Shown: positions 16,702 through 26,031, counted from the first letter of the stretch. The stretch: 61,419 bases of DNA from Citreicella sp. C3M06 (GCF_018860705.1 NZ_JAHKQA010000100.1:1-61419); one strand, 5' to 3'. Notes: a model not told the origin generated them from the letters alone. Made by a program: numbers and translations.

Positions 16702-17246
16702 GCGAGACCAAGCCTGTCGCCGGCCCGATCGGGCTGGCGATGCGCGCCGTCTGGGGCCTGTCGCAGGCAGCGGCAATCATCGCGGCGGGTCTTGTCGCCG
16801 CGATGACGCTGCACATCCTGCTGGAAATCGTGCTGCGGCTGCTCGACCGCTCGACCTTTGTACTGGACGAGATGGTTGGCTACGCGGTGGCCGGGGCGAC
16901 CTTCCTGTCGCTGGGCTATGCGTTCGAACATGGCGCGCTGGTGCGGGTCGGCCTGCTGATCGACCGCTTTGCCGACCGCCCCCGCCGCCTGATCGAGGCG
17001 CTCTGCGGCCTGCTCACCTGCGCCATCGCCGCTGGCATCGCGCAGGTCATCGCCAAGACCGCGCTGCGCAGCTTTGAGCGTGGCCGCACCTCAAGCTCCA
17101 TCGCCGAGATCCCGCTGTGGATCCCCGAGGCGATCTGCGCCATCGGGCTTGGCATCTTTGCCCTGCAGGTCGCGGCCTATGTGCTGCGGCAGCTGCTCGG
17201 CCTGCCGGGGCCGGTGGCGGCGCCCGCCCAACCTTCGGATCTCTAA
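16698..17246 (+). CDS. TRAP transporter small membrane subunit (DctQ family)
   Basis: This 182-residue protein has four hydrophobic segments. The family centre LDEMVGYAVAGATFLSLGYAFEHGALVRVGLL is easily recognised. Start 16698 is chosen for the 4-bp overlap with dctP. It joins the large subunit DctM in the membrane complex. A basic loop (RSFERGRTSS) lies before the last helix, as is usual in this family. Confidence 0.88.
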   Translation: MSETKPVAGPIGLAMRAVWGLSQAAAIIAAGLVAAMTLHILLEIVLRLLDRSTFVLDEMVGYAVAGATFLSLGYAFEHGALVRVGLLIDRFADRPRRLIEALCGLLTCAIAAGIAQVIAKTALRSFERGRTSSSIAEIPLWIPEAICAIGLGIFALQVAAYVLRQLLGLPGPVAAPAQPSDL

Positions 17247-17255
17247 GGACATCTC

Positions 17256-18566
17256 ATGGACCCAGCTGTTTCCGGCCTCGCCCTTGTGGGCTTTCTTATC
17301 GTGACGCTTGGCAGCGGGGTCTGGATCTTTGCCGGGCTGCTGGTCGTGTCGTTCCTCGGGCTGTATTTCCTCGTGGACATGCCGCTGAGCCGGGTGCTTT
17401 CGGTGGCGGGTTCGATCACCTACCGCAGCGCCTCGACATGGGAACTGGCGGCGGTGCCGCTGTTCATCTGGGTGGCCGAGCTGATCTTTCGCTCGACGGT
17501 GTCCGAACGGCTGTTCCGGGGGCTCGCGCCGTTTGTCGACCGGGTGCCGGGGCGCTTGCTGCATACCAACGTGCTGGGCTGCACGCTGTTCGCGGCGGTG
17601 AGCGGATCGTCGGCGGCGACCACGGCGACGGTGGGCAAGATCACCTCGAGCGAACTGGTGACCCGCGGCTATGACGCGCGGCTGGCGGTGGGGTCTCTGG
17701 CCGGGGCGGGCAGCCTCGGGCTGCTGTTGCCGCCGTCAATCGCGATGATCATTTACGGCATCCTTGCCGAAGTGTCGGTCAGCCGGCTGTTTGCCGCCGG
17801 CGTGCTGCCGGGGCTGATGGTGGCGGGGCTGTATTCGGGGTTCATCATGCTGATGGCGCTCGTGAAACCGTCGATTGCCCCCGCCGGGCACGAGACTTAT
17901 CGCCTGCGCGACTACCTGCGCGGGCTGGTCGATCTGGCCCCGGTGATCACGCTGATGGGCATCGTTCTGGGGGCGATCTACAGCGGCATCGCCACGCCGT
18001 CCGAGGCGGCGGCCGTGGGCGTCTTTGCCGCCTTCGTGGTGCTGGGGCTGATGCGCGAACTCAGCTGGGACTTGCTGCGCGACAGCCTGATGGGCACGGT
18101 GCGCACCTCGGTCATGGTGTGCATCATCCTTGTCAGCGCCTCGCTGCTATCGACCACGCTGGGCTATCTGCACCTGCCGCAGGAACTGGGCGCGGCCATC
18201 GCGGGCATGGGGCTCGACCCGCTGACCCTGATCGCGCTGCTGGCCTTGTTCTATCTGGTGCTGGGGGTGTTCGTCGACGGGGTGGCGATCATCGTGATGA
18301 CGCTGCCGATGACGCTGCCGCTGATCGTGGCGGCGGGCTATGATCCGGTGTGGTTCGGAGTGTTCCTGATCCTGATGGTGGAAATCGGCCTGCTGACGCC
18401 GCCGGTCGGGATCAACCTGTTCGTGCTTCAGGGGCTAACCGGCTGGACGCTGGGCCGGGTGTCACGGGCAGCGGTGCCGTTTTTCCTGCTGTTCGGGCTG
18501 GCGGTGGCGATTCTGGTCGCCTTTCCGCAGATCGCGCTGTGGCTGCCGGGGTTGCTATATGATTGA
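17256..18566 (+). CDS. TRAP transporter large membrane subunit (DctM family)
   Basis: This 436-residue protein has about 12 hydrophobic segments. Family motifs include VSGSSAATTATVGKI (sodium and substrate site region), GSLAGAGSLGLLLPPSIAMIIYG, IYSGIATPSEAAAVGVFAAF and IGLLTPPVGINLFVLQ. It is the permease of the sodium-driven importer encoded with the preceding two genes, 9 bp after dctQ. Confidence 0.92.
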   Translation: MDPAVSGLALVGFLIVTLGSGVWIFAGLLVVSFLGLYFLVDMPLSRVLSVAGSITYRSASTWELAAVPLFIWVAELIFRSTVSERLFRGLAPFVDRVPGRLLHTNVLGCTLFAAVSGSSAATTATVGKITSSELVTRGYDARLAVGSLAGAGSLGLLLPPSIAMIIYGILAEVSVSRLFAAGVLPGLMVAGLYSGFIMLMALVKPSIAPAGHETYRLRDYLRGLVDLAPVITLMGIVLGAIYSGIATPSEAAAVGVFAAFVVLGLMRELSWDLLRDSLMGTVRTSVMVCIILVSASLLSTTLGYLHLPQELGAAIAGMGLDPLTLIALLALFYLVLGVFVDGVAIIVMTLPMTLPLIVAAGYDPVWFGVFLILMVEIGLLTPPVGINLFVLQGLTGWTLGRVSRAAVPFFLLFGLAVAILVAFPQIALWLPGLLYD

Positions 18567-18694
18567 TGCGTGATCCGCGCACCTGACGGCGGCAGGATGC
18601 GCAGATCGTGCATCCTGTCACCCTAAAGCACCGTAACACGCGCCCCGCGTGCGGCGCCGCCGCGCTATCCTTGCCCCAAAGCAAGGAGCGCCCC

Positions 18695-20323
18695 ATGTAC
18701 GATCAGCAGACCGCCACCATCCCGACCCATCAGGCGCTGGCCCGGGGGCTGCATCACCACGGCATCGACACGATGTTCGGCCTGATGGGCGATGCGAACC
18801 TGTTCCTTGCCGATTACTTTGCACGTGAGTGTGGCGGGCGTTTCGTTCCAGCCGCGCATGAAGGCAGCGCCGTGCTGATGGCGCTGGCCTATGCCCATGT
18901 TACCGCCCGCCCCGGCATCGCGACGGTGACCCATGGCCCGGCGCTGACCAATTGCATGACCGCGCTGACCGAAGGCGTGCGGGGCAAGCTGCCGCTCGTC
19001 CTGCTGGCCGGAGACACCCCCGCCATCAACCCCCGCCACCTGCAAGGCATCGACCAGCGCGCCGTGGTTGCCGCCACCGGCGCGGGGTTCGAACAGCTGC
19101 GCGCCCCCGAAACCGCCGCCCGCGATCTGGCCCGCGCCATCTGGCGGGCGCGGGTGGAAAAGCGGCCCGTGGTGCTGAACATGCCCGCCGATTTCATGTG
19201 GGCCGAGGCCGAATACGTTCCGCATAAGCTCGACGTGTTCGAAACCCGCAGCTTCGTGCCCGAAGGCGATGCGCTCGATCAGGCCATCGGCATGATCGCC
19301 AGCGCGCGTCGCCCGGTGATCCTTGCCGGGGGCGGCGCGGTCGATGCGCGCGCGCAGATCCTGCGGCTGGCCGAGCGGCTTCAGGCTCCGGTGGCCACCA
19401 CGCTGCGCGCCAAAGGGCTGTTTCGCGGGCATCCCTATGATCTGGACATCTTCGGCACGCTCAGCACACCCGCCGCCTATGACGTCATCGCCAAGGCCGA
19501 TTGCATTGTCGCCTTCGGCGCGGGGCTGCATGATTTCACCACCGACCGGGGCAAGCTGATGGCGGCCAAACGGCTGGTGCAGATCGACACCGATGCCTCG
19601 GCCATGGGGCGCTCGGTGCATCCGCACGCGGCGCTGGTGGCCGACGCCGGGCTGACCGCCGACAATTTCGTGCATTGGCTGAACGAGGCCGAGATCGCGC
19701 CGTCGGGCTTCACCCCCGAACTGGATCCGGACAGGCTGCGCCAGCACGTGCCGGGGCGGCGATCCAAGTCCCGTGTTAGCTATGTCGAAGCGCTTGAAAA
19801 GCTTGAGGCCGCCCTGCCGCAGGATCGCATCCTTGTCACCGACGGCGGGCGTTTCATGACCGAGGTCTGGTGCCGCATCGGCGTGCGCGACCCGCAAAGC
19901 TTTGTGGTCACGGCACATTTCGGTTCGATCGGGCTGGGCCTGCCGGAGGCGATCGGCGCAGGCATCGCCGCGCCGGATCGCCCCGTGGTGCTGTTTTCCG
20001 GCGATGGCGGCTTCATGATGGGGGGCTTGGGAGAATTCAACACCGCGGTGCGGCTGAAACAGGATCTGGTGGTGATCCTGTGCAACGACGCTGCCTACGG
20101 CGCCGAGCATATCCAGTTTCTGGACCGGCAGATGGACCCGTCGATGACCGAATTCGACTGGCCGTGCTTTGCCGAGGTGGCGCGCTCGCTGGGCGGCAAG
20201 GGGATATTGGTCACCGACGACGCCGGGCTTGATGCGGCGCTGCACGCCATCGCCACCCGCGACGGCCCGCTATTGATCGAGCTCAGGCTTGATCCCAACG
20301 ATGTTCCCCGGATGCGGATCTGA
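18695..20323 (+). CDS. thiamine-diphosphate enzyme of the acetolactate synthase/decarboxylase family
   Basis: This 542-residue protein has the three domains of ThDP decarboxylases: N-terminal Pyr domain with the catalytic glutamate in AAHEGSAVLMA (near residue 50), a central Rossmann-like domain (RPVILAGGGAV), and a C-terminal PP domain with the ThDP/Mg motif GDGGFMMGGLGEFNTAVRL ending in CNDAAYG. AAGGAG (18683-18688) precedes the ATG. Some 128 bp separate it from dctM, so it is probably the last gene of the hydantoinase-TRAP unit. It could decarboxylate or condense a 2-oxo acid made in the pathway; the substrate is not predictable. Its end overlaps the convergent marR gene by 54 bp. Confidence 0.8.
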   Translation: MYDQQTATIPTHQALARGLHHHGIDTMFGLMGDANLFLADYFARECGGRFVPAAHEGSAVLMALAYAHVTARPGIATVTHGPALTNCMTALTEGVRGKLPLVLLAGDTPAINPRHLQGIDQRAVVAATGAGFEQLRAPETAARDLARAIWRARVEKRPVVLNMPADFMWAEAEYVPHKLDVFETRSFVPEGDALDQAIGMIASARRPVILAGGGAVDARAQILRLAERLQAPVATTLRAKGLFRGHPYDLDIFGTLSTPAAYDVIAKADCIVAFGAGLHDFTTDRGKLMAAKRLVQIDTDASAMGRSVHPHAALVADAGLTADNFVHWLNEAEIAPSGFTPELDPDRLRQHVPGRRSKSRVSYVEALEKLEAALPQDRILVTDGGRFMTEVWCRIGVRDPQSFVVTAHFGSIGLGLPEAIGAGIAAPDRPVVLFSGDGGFMMGGLGEFNTAVRLKQDLVVILCNDAAYGAEHIQFLDRQMDPSMTEFDWPCFAEVARSLGGKGILVTDDAGLDAALHAIATRDGPLLIELRLDPNDVPRMRI

Positions 20324-20758
20324 ACATTCGGCGACAAAGGCATCCAGCAGCGCCACCAGCTGCGCGTAGCGTTCGGGGCCAAAGCGCGCGGTGAACGCAT
20401 CGGTCACCGCGCGCGACACCGGCGCAAATTCGTCGATGATGGCACGGCCCTCGGCGGTCGCCGTCACCACCTGCCGCCGCCGGTTGGCGCTGTCCTGCCG
20501 ACGCAGGACAAGCCCGCGCTCCACCATGGATTGCAGGATGCGCGACACCGACGTGGCTTGCAGACAGGCCTCTGCCGCCAGATCCTGCACCGACAGCGCA
20601 CCGCGCTGGGTCAGCACCCGCAGAATACGCCATTGCGGTTCCGACAGCCCCGCCTTGGCCAGCATCGGGCGCAGTTCGCGCAACATGGTTTCGCGCGCGA
20701 GGATCAGCAGGATCGGCAGCGAGGCGCGGATTGGCGGCAGGTCGCTCAGAGCAGGCAT
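20270..20758 (-). CDS. MarR-family regulator (HpaR-like)
   Basis: This 162-residue winged-helix regulator has the MarR core GLSEPQWRILRVLTQRGALSVQDLA, recognition helix ATSVSRILQSMVERGLV and the wing RRQDSANRRRQVV. The overall layout resembles HpaR-type regulators of aromatic acid catabolism. It is the last gene of the homogentisate-TRAP operon and overlaps the TRAP permease gene by 13 bp, so it probably responds to the same aromatic compound. It shares 54 bp of 3' end with the convergent ThDP gene. Confidence 0.85.
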   Translation of the reverse strand: MPALSDLPPIRASLPILLILARETMLRELRPMLAKAGLSEPQWRILRVLTQRGALSVQDLAAEACLQATSVSRILQSMVERGLVLRRQDSANRRRQVVTATAEGRAIIDEFAPVSRAVTDAFTARFGPERYAQLVALLDAFVAECSDPHPGNIVGIKPELDQ

Positions 20759-22053
20759 AGCGACACCCAAGGCACCAGCACCAGCAGCGCAAGCCGGAAG
20801 ATATCGGCGATCCAGAACGGCAGGATGCCGCGAAAGATCGTCGACAGCGCGATGTCGGGCATGACGCTGCGCAGGACAAAGACGTTCATCCCGACCGGCG
20901 GGGTGATCAGGCTGATCTCTGTCACCACGACCACCACCACCGCGAACCATGTCAGCAGCATCTCGGGGTCGGCCAGCAGCCCGGTGCCGAAATCCAGCTG
21001 GATGATGATCGGGTAGAACACCGGCACCGTCAGCAGGATCATCGACAGGCTTTCGAACACGCAGCCCATGATCAGATAGATCAGCACCATGATGCCGATC
21101 ACCGTCCACGGGCTGACATCGAGCTCGTAGATCAAGTCGACCAGCCCGTCGGGCAGCCCGGCGAAGTTGACGAAGGCGGAAAAGATTTCGGCGCCGATCA
21201 TGATGGCAAAGATCATCGCAGAAGCCAGCAGCGTCTCGCGGCAGGCGCTGACAAACCCTTTCCAGCTTAGCGCCCGCATCGCCATCGCCAGTGCCAGCGA
21301 CGCAATGGCGCCCATACCCGCCGCCTCGATCGGGGTGAAGAAGCCGCCGTAGATGCCGATCATGATGAAGGCGAACAGCCCCAGCGTGCCGGCGACGCCC
21401 AGCTTGTCGGTCTTTGACATGGGTTGCGATTGCCCCGCCTCGGGGGCCAGCGACGGGTTTACCCGCACCGCGACCATGACGGCGATCAGGTAGAAGATGA
21501 TGCCGATGGCGCCCGGGATCAGCCCGGCGATGAACAGCTTGCCGATGTCGCTTTCGGTCAGCAACCCGTAGATGATCATGATCACCGACGGCGGGATCAG
21601 AATGCCCAGCGTGCCGCCCGCGGCGATGGACCCTGCCGCCAGACTGTCGGAATAGCCGAACTTGCGCATCGGGGGCATGGCGACGCGGCTCATGGTGGCG
21701 GCGGTGGCCAGCGAAGACCCCGACACCGCCGAGAACCCGCCGCAGGACAGCACGGCGGCCAGCGCCAGCCCACCCCTCATGCGGCCAAACAGCCGGTCGG
21801 CCCCGGCGAACAGCCCATGCGCAATGCCCGAGCCTGCCAAAACGTTGCCCATGAAGATGAACAGCGGCACCACCGACAGCGAATAGCTCAGCCCGGTTTC
21901 GAACACTGTCGCGCCGACCATGGCGCTGGCCGGTTGCCAGCCGCGCAGCAGCGCAAAGCCGACGCCGCCGACCAGCGCCATGGCAAAGGCGATGGGCACG
22001 CGGGCAAAGACCAGCATCAGCAGGATGATGATGGCGATCAGCGATTCAATCAT
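20746..22053 (-). CDS. TRAP transporter large membrane subunit (DctM family), aromatic operon
   Basis: This 435-residue protein has about 12 hydrophobic segments with SGSSLATAATMSRVAMP, GTLGILIPPSVIMIIYGLL, GGFFTPIEAAGMGAIASL and SLITPPVGMNVFVLRSVMP. It overlaps dctQ by 8 bp. It is only distantly like the DctM at 17256, so the two TRAP systems are not a recent duplication. It is inferred to import the aromatic acid degraded by this operon. Confidence 0.92.
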   Translation of the reverse strand: MIESLIAIIILLMLVFARVPIAFAMALVGGVGFALLRGWQPASAMVGATVFETGLSYSLSVVPLFIFMGNVLAGSGIAHGLFAGADRLFGRMRGGLALAAVLSCGGFSAVSGSSLATAATMSRVAMPPMRKFGYSDSLAAGSIAAGGTLGILIPPSVIMIIYGLLTESDIGKLFIAGLIPGAIGIIFYLIAVMVAVRVNPSLAPEAGQSQPMSKTDKLGVAGTLGLFAFIMIGIYGGFFTPIEAAGMGAIASLALAMAMRALSWKGFVSACRETLLASAMIFAIMIGAEIFSAFVNFAGLPDGLVDLIYELDVSPWTVIGIMVLIYLIMGCVFESLSMILLTVPVFYPIIIQLDFGTGLLADPEMLLTWFAVVVVVVTEISLITPPVGMNVFVLRSVMPDIALSTIFRGILPFWIADIFRLALLVLVPWVSLCLL

Positions 22054-22501
22054 TGCGCAACCCTCTCAAGACGCCGAACAGCGCCGCCAGCAGGCAGGCC
22101 GCCGCGCCCAGCCCCGCGAATGGCGCCAGCGGCACCCCCAGCGACACCGAGCGCGCACCATCCGCCGCCTGCGTTTGCATCAGCGTCAGCAGTGTCCATG
22201 CGAACCAGCACAGCATCGCGGCCGAGACCAGCGCCGCGAACACCCCGAGCGCGCGATTGATCCCGCGCGGCAGCAGGGCTGCGACCAGATCGACCTCGAC
22301 ATGCGCACCGTGGTGGCTGACCAGCGGCAGCGCCATGAACACCAGTGCGCCCAGCAGCAATTCGGTCATCTCGAACGCGCCCGACAGGGGTGCATTCAGC
22401 AGGTAGCGCCCCACCACATCGATCCCGGTCACCGCCATCAGGGCCAGCAGCAGCAACGCCGCCAGCCCCAGCAGGACCGTTTCCAGTCTTTGAAGGGTCA
22501 T
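22046..22501 (-). CDS. TRAP transporter small membrane subunit (DctQ family), aromatic operon
   Basis: This 151-residue protein has four hydrophobic segments and the DctQ features TGIDVVGRYLLNAPLSGAFEMTELLLGALVF and SHHGAHVEVDLV. It overlaps dctP by 4 bp and dctM by 8 bp. It forms the membrane complex with the neighbouring DctM. Confidence 0.88.
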   Translation of the reverse strand: MTLQRLETVLLGLAALLLLALMAVTGIDVVGRYLLNAPLSGAFEMTELLLGALVFMALPLVSHHGAHVEVDLVAALLPRGINRALGVFAALVSAAMLCWFAWTLLTLMQTQAADGARSVSLGVPLAPFAGLGAAACLLAALFGVLRGLRND

Positions 22502-23526
22502 TGTGTCGCCACGGTCCCCAACCCGGTCATCGACCGGAAGCGTTGCAGCGCAGCGGTGCCGTCCGCGCCTTCGGGCAGCGTTGCGGCCCAGGCGTCTTCG
22601 TGGATCGTTGCCGCGGCGCGCACCGCCTCGACCACAGCGTCCGAGGCCGGGTACAGGTCAATCCCTGCCTCGTTGATCTCGGCTTCGGCGGCGGCATCGG
22701 CATCGTTCCACGCCTGACCGACGCGTTCGGCAAAGGCTTCGCCCGAGATGGCGTCGATGGCGGCCTGATCTTCGGGCGATATCTCGTCCCACTTGTCCTC
22801 GTCCATCACGAGGAACCAGCTGGTGTTGTAGAGGCCCCCCGGCACGGTCATCGAATACTTCAGATCGTCGGTCAGCTTGAACGCGGTCAGCGCCTCGTAG
22901 GTAAAGGTGACCCCGTCGATCACCCCGCGCGAGAGCTTTTCATAGACCTCGGGCGAGGACATGAACAGCGGCGTCGCCCCCAGATCTTCCATCAGCGCGG
23001 CAACATAGCCGCCCGGCACGCGGATCTTCATGCCTTGCAGGTCGGCGGGGGTTTCGATCTTGCGCAGGTTGTTGTGCAGCAGGCCGGGGCCATGGGTGAA
23101 CAGGCCCAGAAGATGCGTGCCCTCATGTTCGGCGCGGGCGTTCAAATCTTCGGTGTAGACGGTCCAGAAGGCCTTGGACGCGGCGATGGCATCATCGCCA
23201 AGGAACGAGAACTGCCCCAGCTGCGAGCCGGAAAAGCGGTCGTCCTGGGTAAAGCTGTGCAGCCCGTAGGTGATGTCGGCCACGCCGTCGCGGGCCATGT
23301 CGAAATGCGCCGGCGGGCTGCCCAGCGGCTTGCCAAGCACGCGCACCCGCACGCGCCCTTCGGTGACCTCTTCGATCTGCTTGGCCCATGGCTTGATGGC
23401 ATTGACCACGATGGGATGGCGCGGCGGCAGCCAGCTCGACAGCGCCAGCGTCACGTCGGCGGCCTGCGCCGCGCCGCTCATCGCCAGCAGGGCAAGGGCC
23501 GACAGGCCGGTTTTCAGATATGTCAT
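22498..23526 (-). CDS. TRAP transporter solute-binding protein (DctP family), aromatic operon
   Basis: This 342-residue protein has a signal peptide MTYLKTGLSALALLAMSGAAQA. Typical regions include LALSSWLPPRHPIVVNAIKPWAKQI, RVRVLGKPLGSPPAHFDMARDGVADITYG and LQGMKIRVPGGYVAALMEDLGATP, with the arginine that usually binds the ligand carboxylate. It follows maiA by 42 bp with RBS GGGAGGAAAC. It is inferred to bind an aromatic acid such as a hydroxyphenylacetate. Confidence 0.9.
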   Translation of the reverse strand: MTYLKTGLSALALLAMSGAAQAADVTLALSSWLPPRHPIVVNAIKPWAKQIEEVTEGRVRVRVLGKPLGSPPAHFDMARDGVADITYGLHSFTQDDRFSGSQLGQFSFLGDDAIAASKAFWTVYTEDLNARAEHEGTHLLGLFTHGPGLLHNNLRKIETPADLQGMKIRVPGGYVAALMEDLGATPLFMSSPEVYEKLSRGVIDGVTFTYEALTAFKLTDDLKYSMTVPGGLYNTSWFLVMDEDKWDEISPEDQAAIDAISGEAFAERVGQAWNDADAAAEAEINEAGIDLYPASDAVVEAVRAAATIHEDAWAATLPEGADGTAALQRFRSMTGLGTVATQ

Positions 23527-23568
23527 TGTGTTTCCTCCCTTATGGGCGTTCCTCTCGCCCGAATTGGT

Positions 23569-24198
23569 TCAGGTGGTCCGCGGTGCGCGGGCTTCGGCCT
23601 TTTGAAACGCATCGAGCGTCGCGCAATGCGCCGCCACGCGGGTCAGGCGCGGCAGGTCATCGGTTTGCACGCCCCAGCGGGCGGCGTTGTAAAGCTGCGG
23701 CACGATGCACAGATCGGCCAGCGTCAGCGTGTTTCCCATGGCAAAGGGGCCTTGCGCGTCCAGCATCGCCTCGATGGCCTCAAGGCCGGGGCGGATGAAG
23801 GCGCGCATCCATTCTGCCTTGGTCTCGTCGCGCCCACTCAGCGCGACGGCATGGGCCACAACGCGCAGATTACACACCGGGTGAATGTCGCAGGCGATGC
23901 CAAGCGCCACGGCACGGGCGCGCGCCGCCTGCGCCGGATCGGCCGGGGTCAGGGCGATCCGCCCCGTCGCTTCGAGATAATCAAGCATCGCAAGGCTTTG
24001 CGTCAGCCGAGTGCCGTCGATGTCCAGCACCGGCACCAAGCCCTGCGGGCTGCGGGCCAGATGCGCCGCCGCGCGTTGATCGCCGTGCAGCAGATCGACG
24101 GCGCGGCTTTCAAAGGCGATCCCCGCCAGATGCAGCCCGATGCGCACCCGCCACGACGCGGTGCTGCGCCAGTAATCGTAAAGCACCACCTCAGCCAT
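23569..24198 (-). CDS. maiA: maleylacetoacetate isomerase (zeta-class GST)
   Basis: This 209-residue protein converts maleylacetoacetate to fumarylacetoacetate with glutathione. N-terminal thioredoxin fold YWRSTASWRVRIGL carries the active-site serine; the cysteine of the classical SSC motif is alanine, as in several bacterial members. PQGLVPVLDIDGTRLTQSLAMLDYLE binds glutathione, and NTLTLADLCIVPQLYNAARW is the C-terminal zeta-class signature. Start 24198 overlaps the DUF2783-like gene by 8 bp. Its place between hmgA, fahA and transporter genes supports the assignment. Confidence 0.9.
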   Translation of the reverse strand: MAEVVLYDYWRSTASWRVRIGLHLAGIAFESRAVDLLHGDQRAAAHLARSPQGLVPVLDIDGTRLTQSLAMLDYLEATGRIALTPADPAQAARARAVALGIACDIHPVCNLRVVAHAVALSGRDETKAEWMRAFIRPGLEAIEAMLDAQGPFAMGNTLTLADLCIVPQLYNAARWGVQTDDLPRLTRVAAHCATLDAFQKAEARAPRTT

Positions 24199-24379
24199 CG
24201 GCGGCGACCGTCAGCAGATCCTTGAGCGTATCGACATCGCCGATCCGGTTGGCAAGGATCAGCACGATCCGCGCGTTGAGCGCATGGCTCTCCGGCTCCT
24301 CCAGCCCGTCATGCACCGCCATCAGCGCCTCGTAGAATTCATCGCCGCGGGCGCCAAGGCCCATCTCCTGCACACTCAT
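24191..24379 (-). CDS. small DUF2783-like protein coupled to the flavin monooxygenase
   Basis: This 62-residue acidic protein has the core LNARIVLILANRIGDVDTLKDLL, which I recognise as DUF2783-like. It overlaps the monooxygenase stop (ATGA) and the maiA start, so it is translated in lockstep with both. In Pseudomonas putida U a small coupling protein (MhaB) works with the flavoprotein MhaA to make homogentisate from 3-hydroxyphenylacetate. The arrangement here suggests a similar partner role, which is inference; relationship to MhaB cannot be shown by eye. Confidence 0.7.
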   Translation of the reverse strand: MSVQEMGLGARGDEFYEALMAVHDGLEEPESHALNARIVLILANRIGDVDTLKDLLTVAADG

Positions 24380-25977
24380 GCCGACACCTTTTCAGCCCGT
24401 TTCCCCATGGCGCGGGCCAGTGCCGCCCGCGCCTCCCCGGCGGTGCAGCGGCCCTCGAAGCTGGCCGCGACATGGCCATCGGGGCGCAGCAGAAGCGCCC
24501 GTCTGGTACCGTAGCGTTGCAGCGCATAGCCATTCAGATCGTCGTGGCTGTCATAGCCCTGCGCGGGCCCGCCGATGCCGACGCGGCGGATGCCGATATC
24601 GGGCAGGGCGATATCGCCAAAGCCCACCAGCGTGAACTGCCCCTGCACCAGTTCCAGCAGCCAGCCATTGCCCACCGGCGCATCGACCATCGGCAGGCCG
24701 ACGCCCGCGCCCGGGGTCTGCAAGGAAAAGCCTTCCAGCGAGCAGGGCAACGACAGCCGCCCCGAATTGATCAGCCGCCGCGCAAAGGGATGGCGATGCG
24801 CCAGCCGCAGGGTTTCATGCCGGAACATCGCCTCGATCGGGCTTTTCGGGGTCATGAAATTGGTCGCGCGGGCGGAGTTGGCGATATTCTCCGCCGAGCC
24901 ATGGGAGCGTTCCTCGTGGTAGGTCTCGATCAGCGCCGCGTCGGCGTCGCCATGGATCACCGCCGCCAGCTTCCAGCCAAGGTTGTCGACATCCTGAATG
25001 CCGCCATTGCCGCCGCGCGCGCCGAACGGGCTGACCACATGGGCGCTGTCCCCGACAAACACCACGCGGCCATGCACGAAGCGATCCAGCTTGATGCAGC
25101 GGAACTTGTAGACCGACAGCCAGTCGAGCCGGAACGGACGCTCGCCGACGATGGCCTTGATGCGGGGGATGACCCGCTCTTCGGTGGCCTCGGCCGCCGC
25201 ATCCGCGCCCAGATCCAGTTGCAGATCGATGCGATACAGATTGTCGGGCTGCATGTGCAGCAGGGCCGACTTGCCGGGGTGGAAGGTCGGATCAAACCAG
25301 AACCAGCGCTCGGGGGTGCCCTGTTCGAAGGGACTGTCCTCCATCTCGATATCGGCGATGAGGAACTGTTCCTCAAAGGTCTGCCCGGTGAAATCAAGGC
25401 CCATCCGGGCGCGCGTCTGCGAGCCTGCCCCGTCGCAGGCCAGCAGCCAGTCGGCGTTCAGCGTGTAAGTGCCTTCGGGGGTTTCGACCTGCAAGGCGAC
25501 GCCTTGCGCAGTGGCGCTATGGCCGGTGACCTTGGACAGGAAGCGCAGGTCGATCAGCTCGGGGAACTGGCGGGCGCGCTCGAGCAGGTATTCCTCGACG
25601 TAATATTGCTGCAGGTTGATGAAGGCGGGATACTTGTGGCCGTCTTCGGGCAGCAAATCGAAGCTGTAGACCTCGGCGTCGCCGTGGAACAGCCGCCCCA
25701 CCTTCCATGTGACGCCCTTGGCCAGCATCCGCTCGCCCACGCCCAGCCGGTCGAAAATCTCCAGCGTGCGCTTGGCCCAGCAGATGGCGCGGCTGCCAAC
25801 TGACACCACATTGTTGTCGTCGAGCACGATGCTGCGCACCCCGTGCAGCGCAAGGTCAACCGCCATGGCAAGGCCGATCGGCCCCGCCCCGACGATGGCA
25901 ACGGGCGCGCCGCTGGAGCCGCCGTCAAGCTCGGGTGGGCGCACAAACGGCTGTGGCGCATAGGAATAGGCTGGCAT
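24376..25977 (-). CDS. FAD-dependent aromatic monooxygenase (MhaA/MhpA-like)
   Basis: This 533-residue protein is a group A flavin hydroxylase. It shows the Rossmann motif VAIVGAGPIGLAMAVDLA near residue 25, the DG-type stretch LLACDGAGSQTRARMGL, and the FAD-ribityl motif GRVVFVGDSAHVVSPFGARG followed by QDVDNLGWKLA, plus a C-terminal thioredoxin-like domain. Such enzymes add a hydroxyl to phenolic acids with NAD(P)H and oxygen. In a homogentisate operon the expected product is homogentisate, for instance from 3-hydroxyphenylacetate. Start 25977 (MPAYSYAPQP) is preceded by GGAGGAGACC. Exact substrate unknown. Confidence 0.82.
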   Translation of the reverse strand: MPAYSYAPQPFVRPPELDGGSSGAPVAIVGAGPIGLAMAVDLALHGVRSIVLDDNNVVSVGSRAICWAKRTLEIFDRLGVGERMLAKGVTWKVGRLFHGDAEVYSFDLLPEDGHKYPAFINLQQYYVEEYLLERARQFPELIDLRFLSKVTGHSATAQGVALQVETPEGTYTLNADWLLACDGAGSQTRARMGLDFTGQTFEEQFLIADIEMEDSPFEQGTPERWFWFDPTFHPGKSALLHMQPDNLYRIDLQLDLGADAAAEATEERVIPRIKAIVGERPFRLDWLSVYKFRCIKLDRFVHGRVVFVGDSAHVVSPFGARGGNGGIQDVDNLGWKLAAVIHGDADAALIETYHEERSHGSAENIANSARATNFMTPKSPIEAMFRHETLRLAHRHPFARRLINSGRLSLPCSLEGFSLQTPGAGVGLPMVDAPVGNGWLLELVQGQFTLVGFGDIALPDIGIRRVGIGGPAQGYDSHDDLNGYALQRYGTRRALLLRPDGHVAASFEGRCTAGEARAALARAMGKRAEKVSA

Positions 25978-26031
25978 GTCGGTCTCCTCCCTCCGGTGGG
26001 GCGGCCCCTCCTCCGGGGCCGCCGCCATGGC

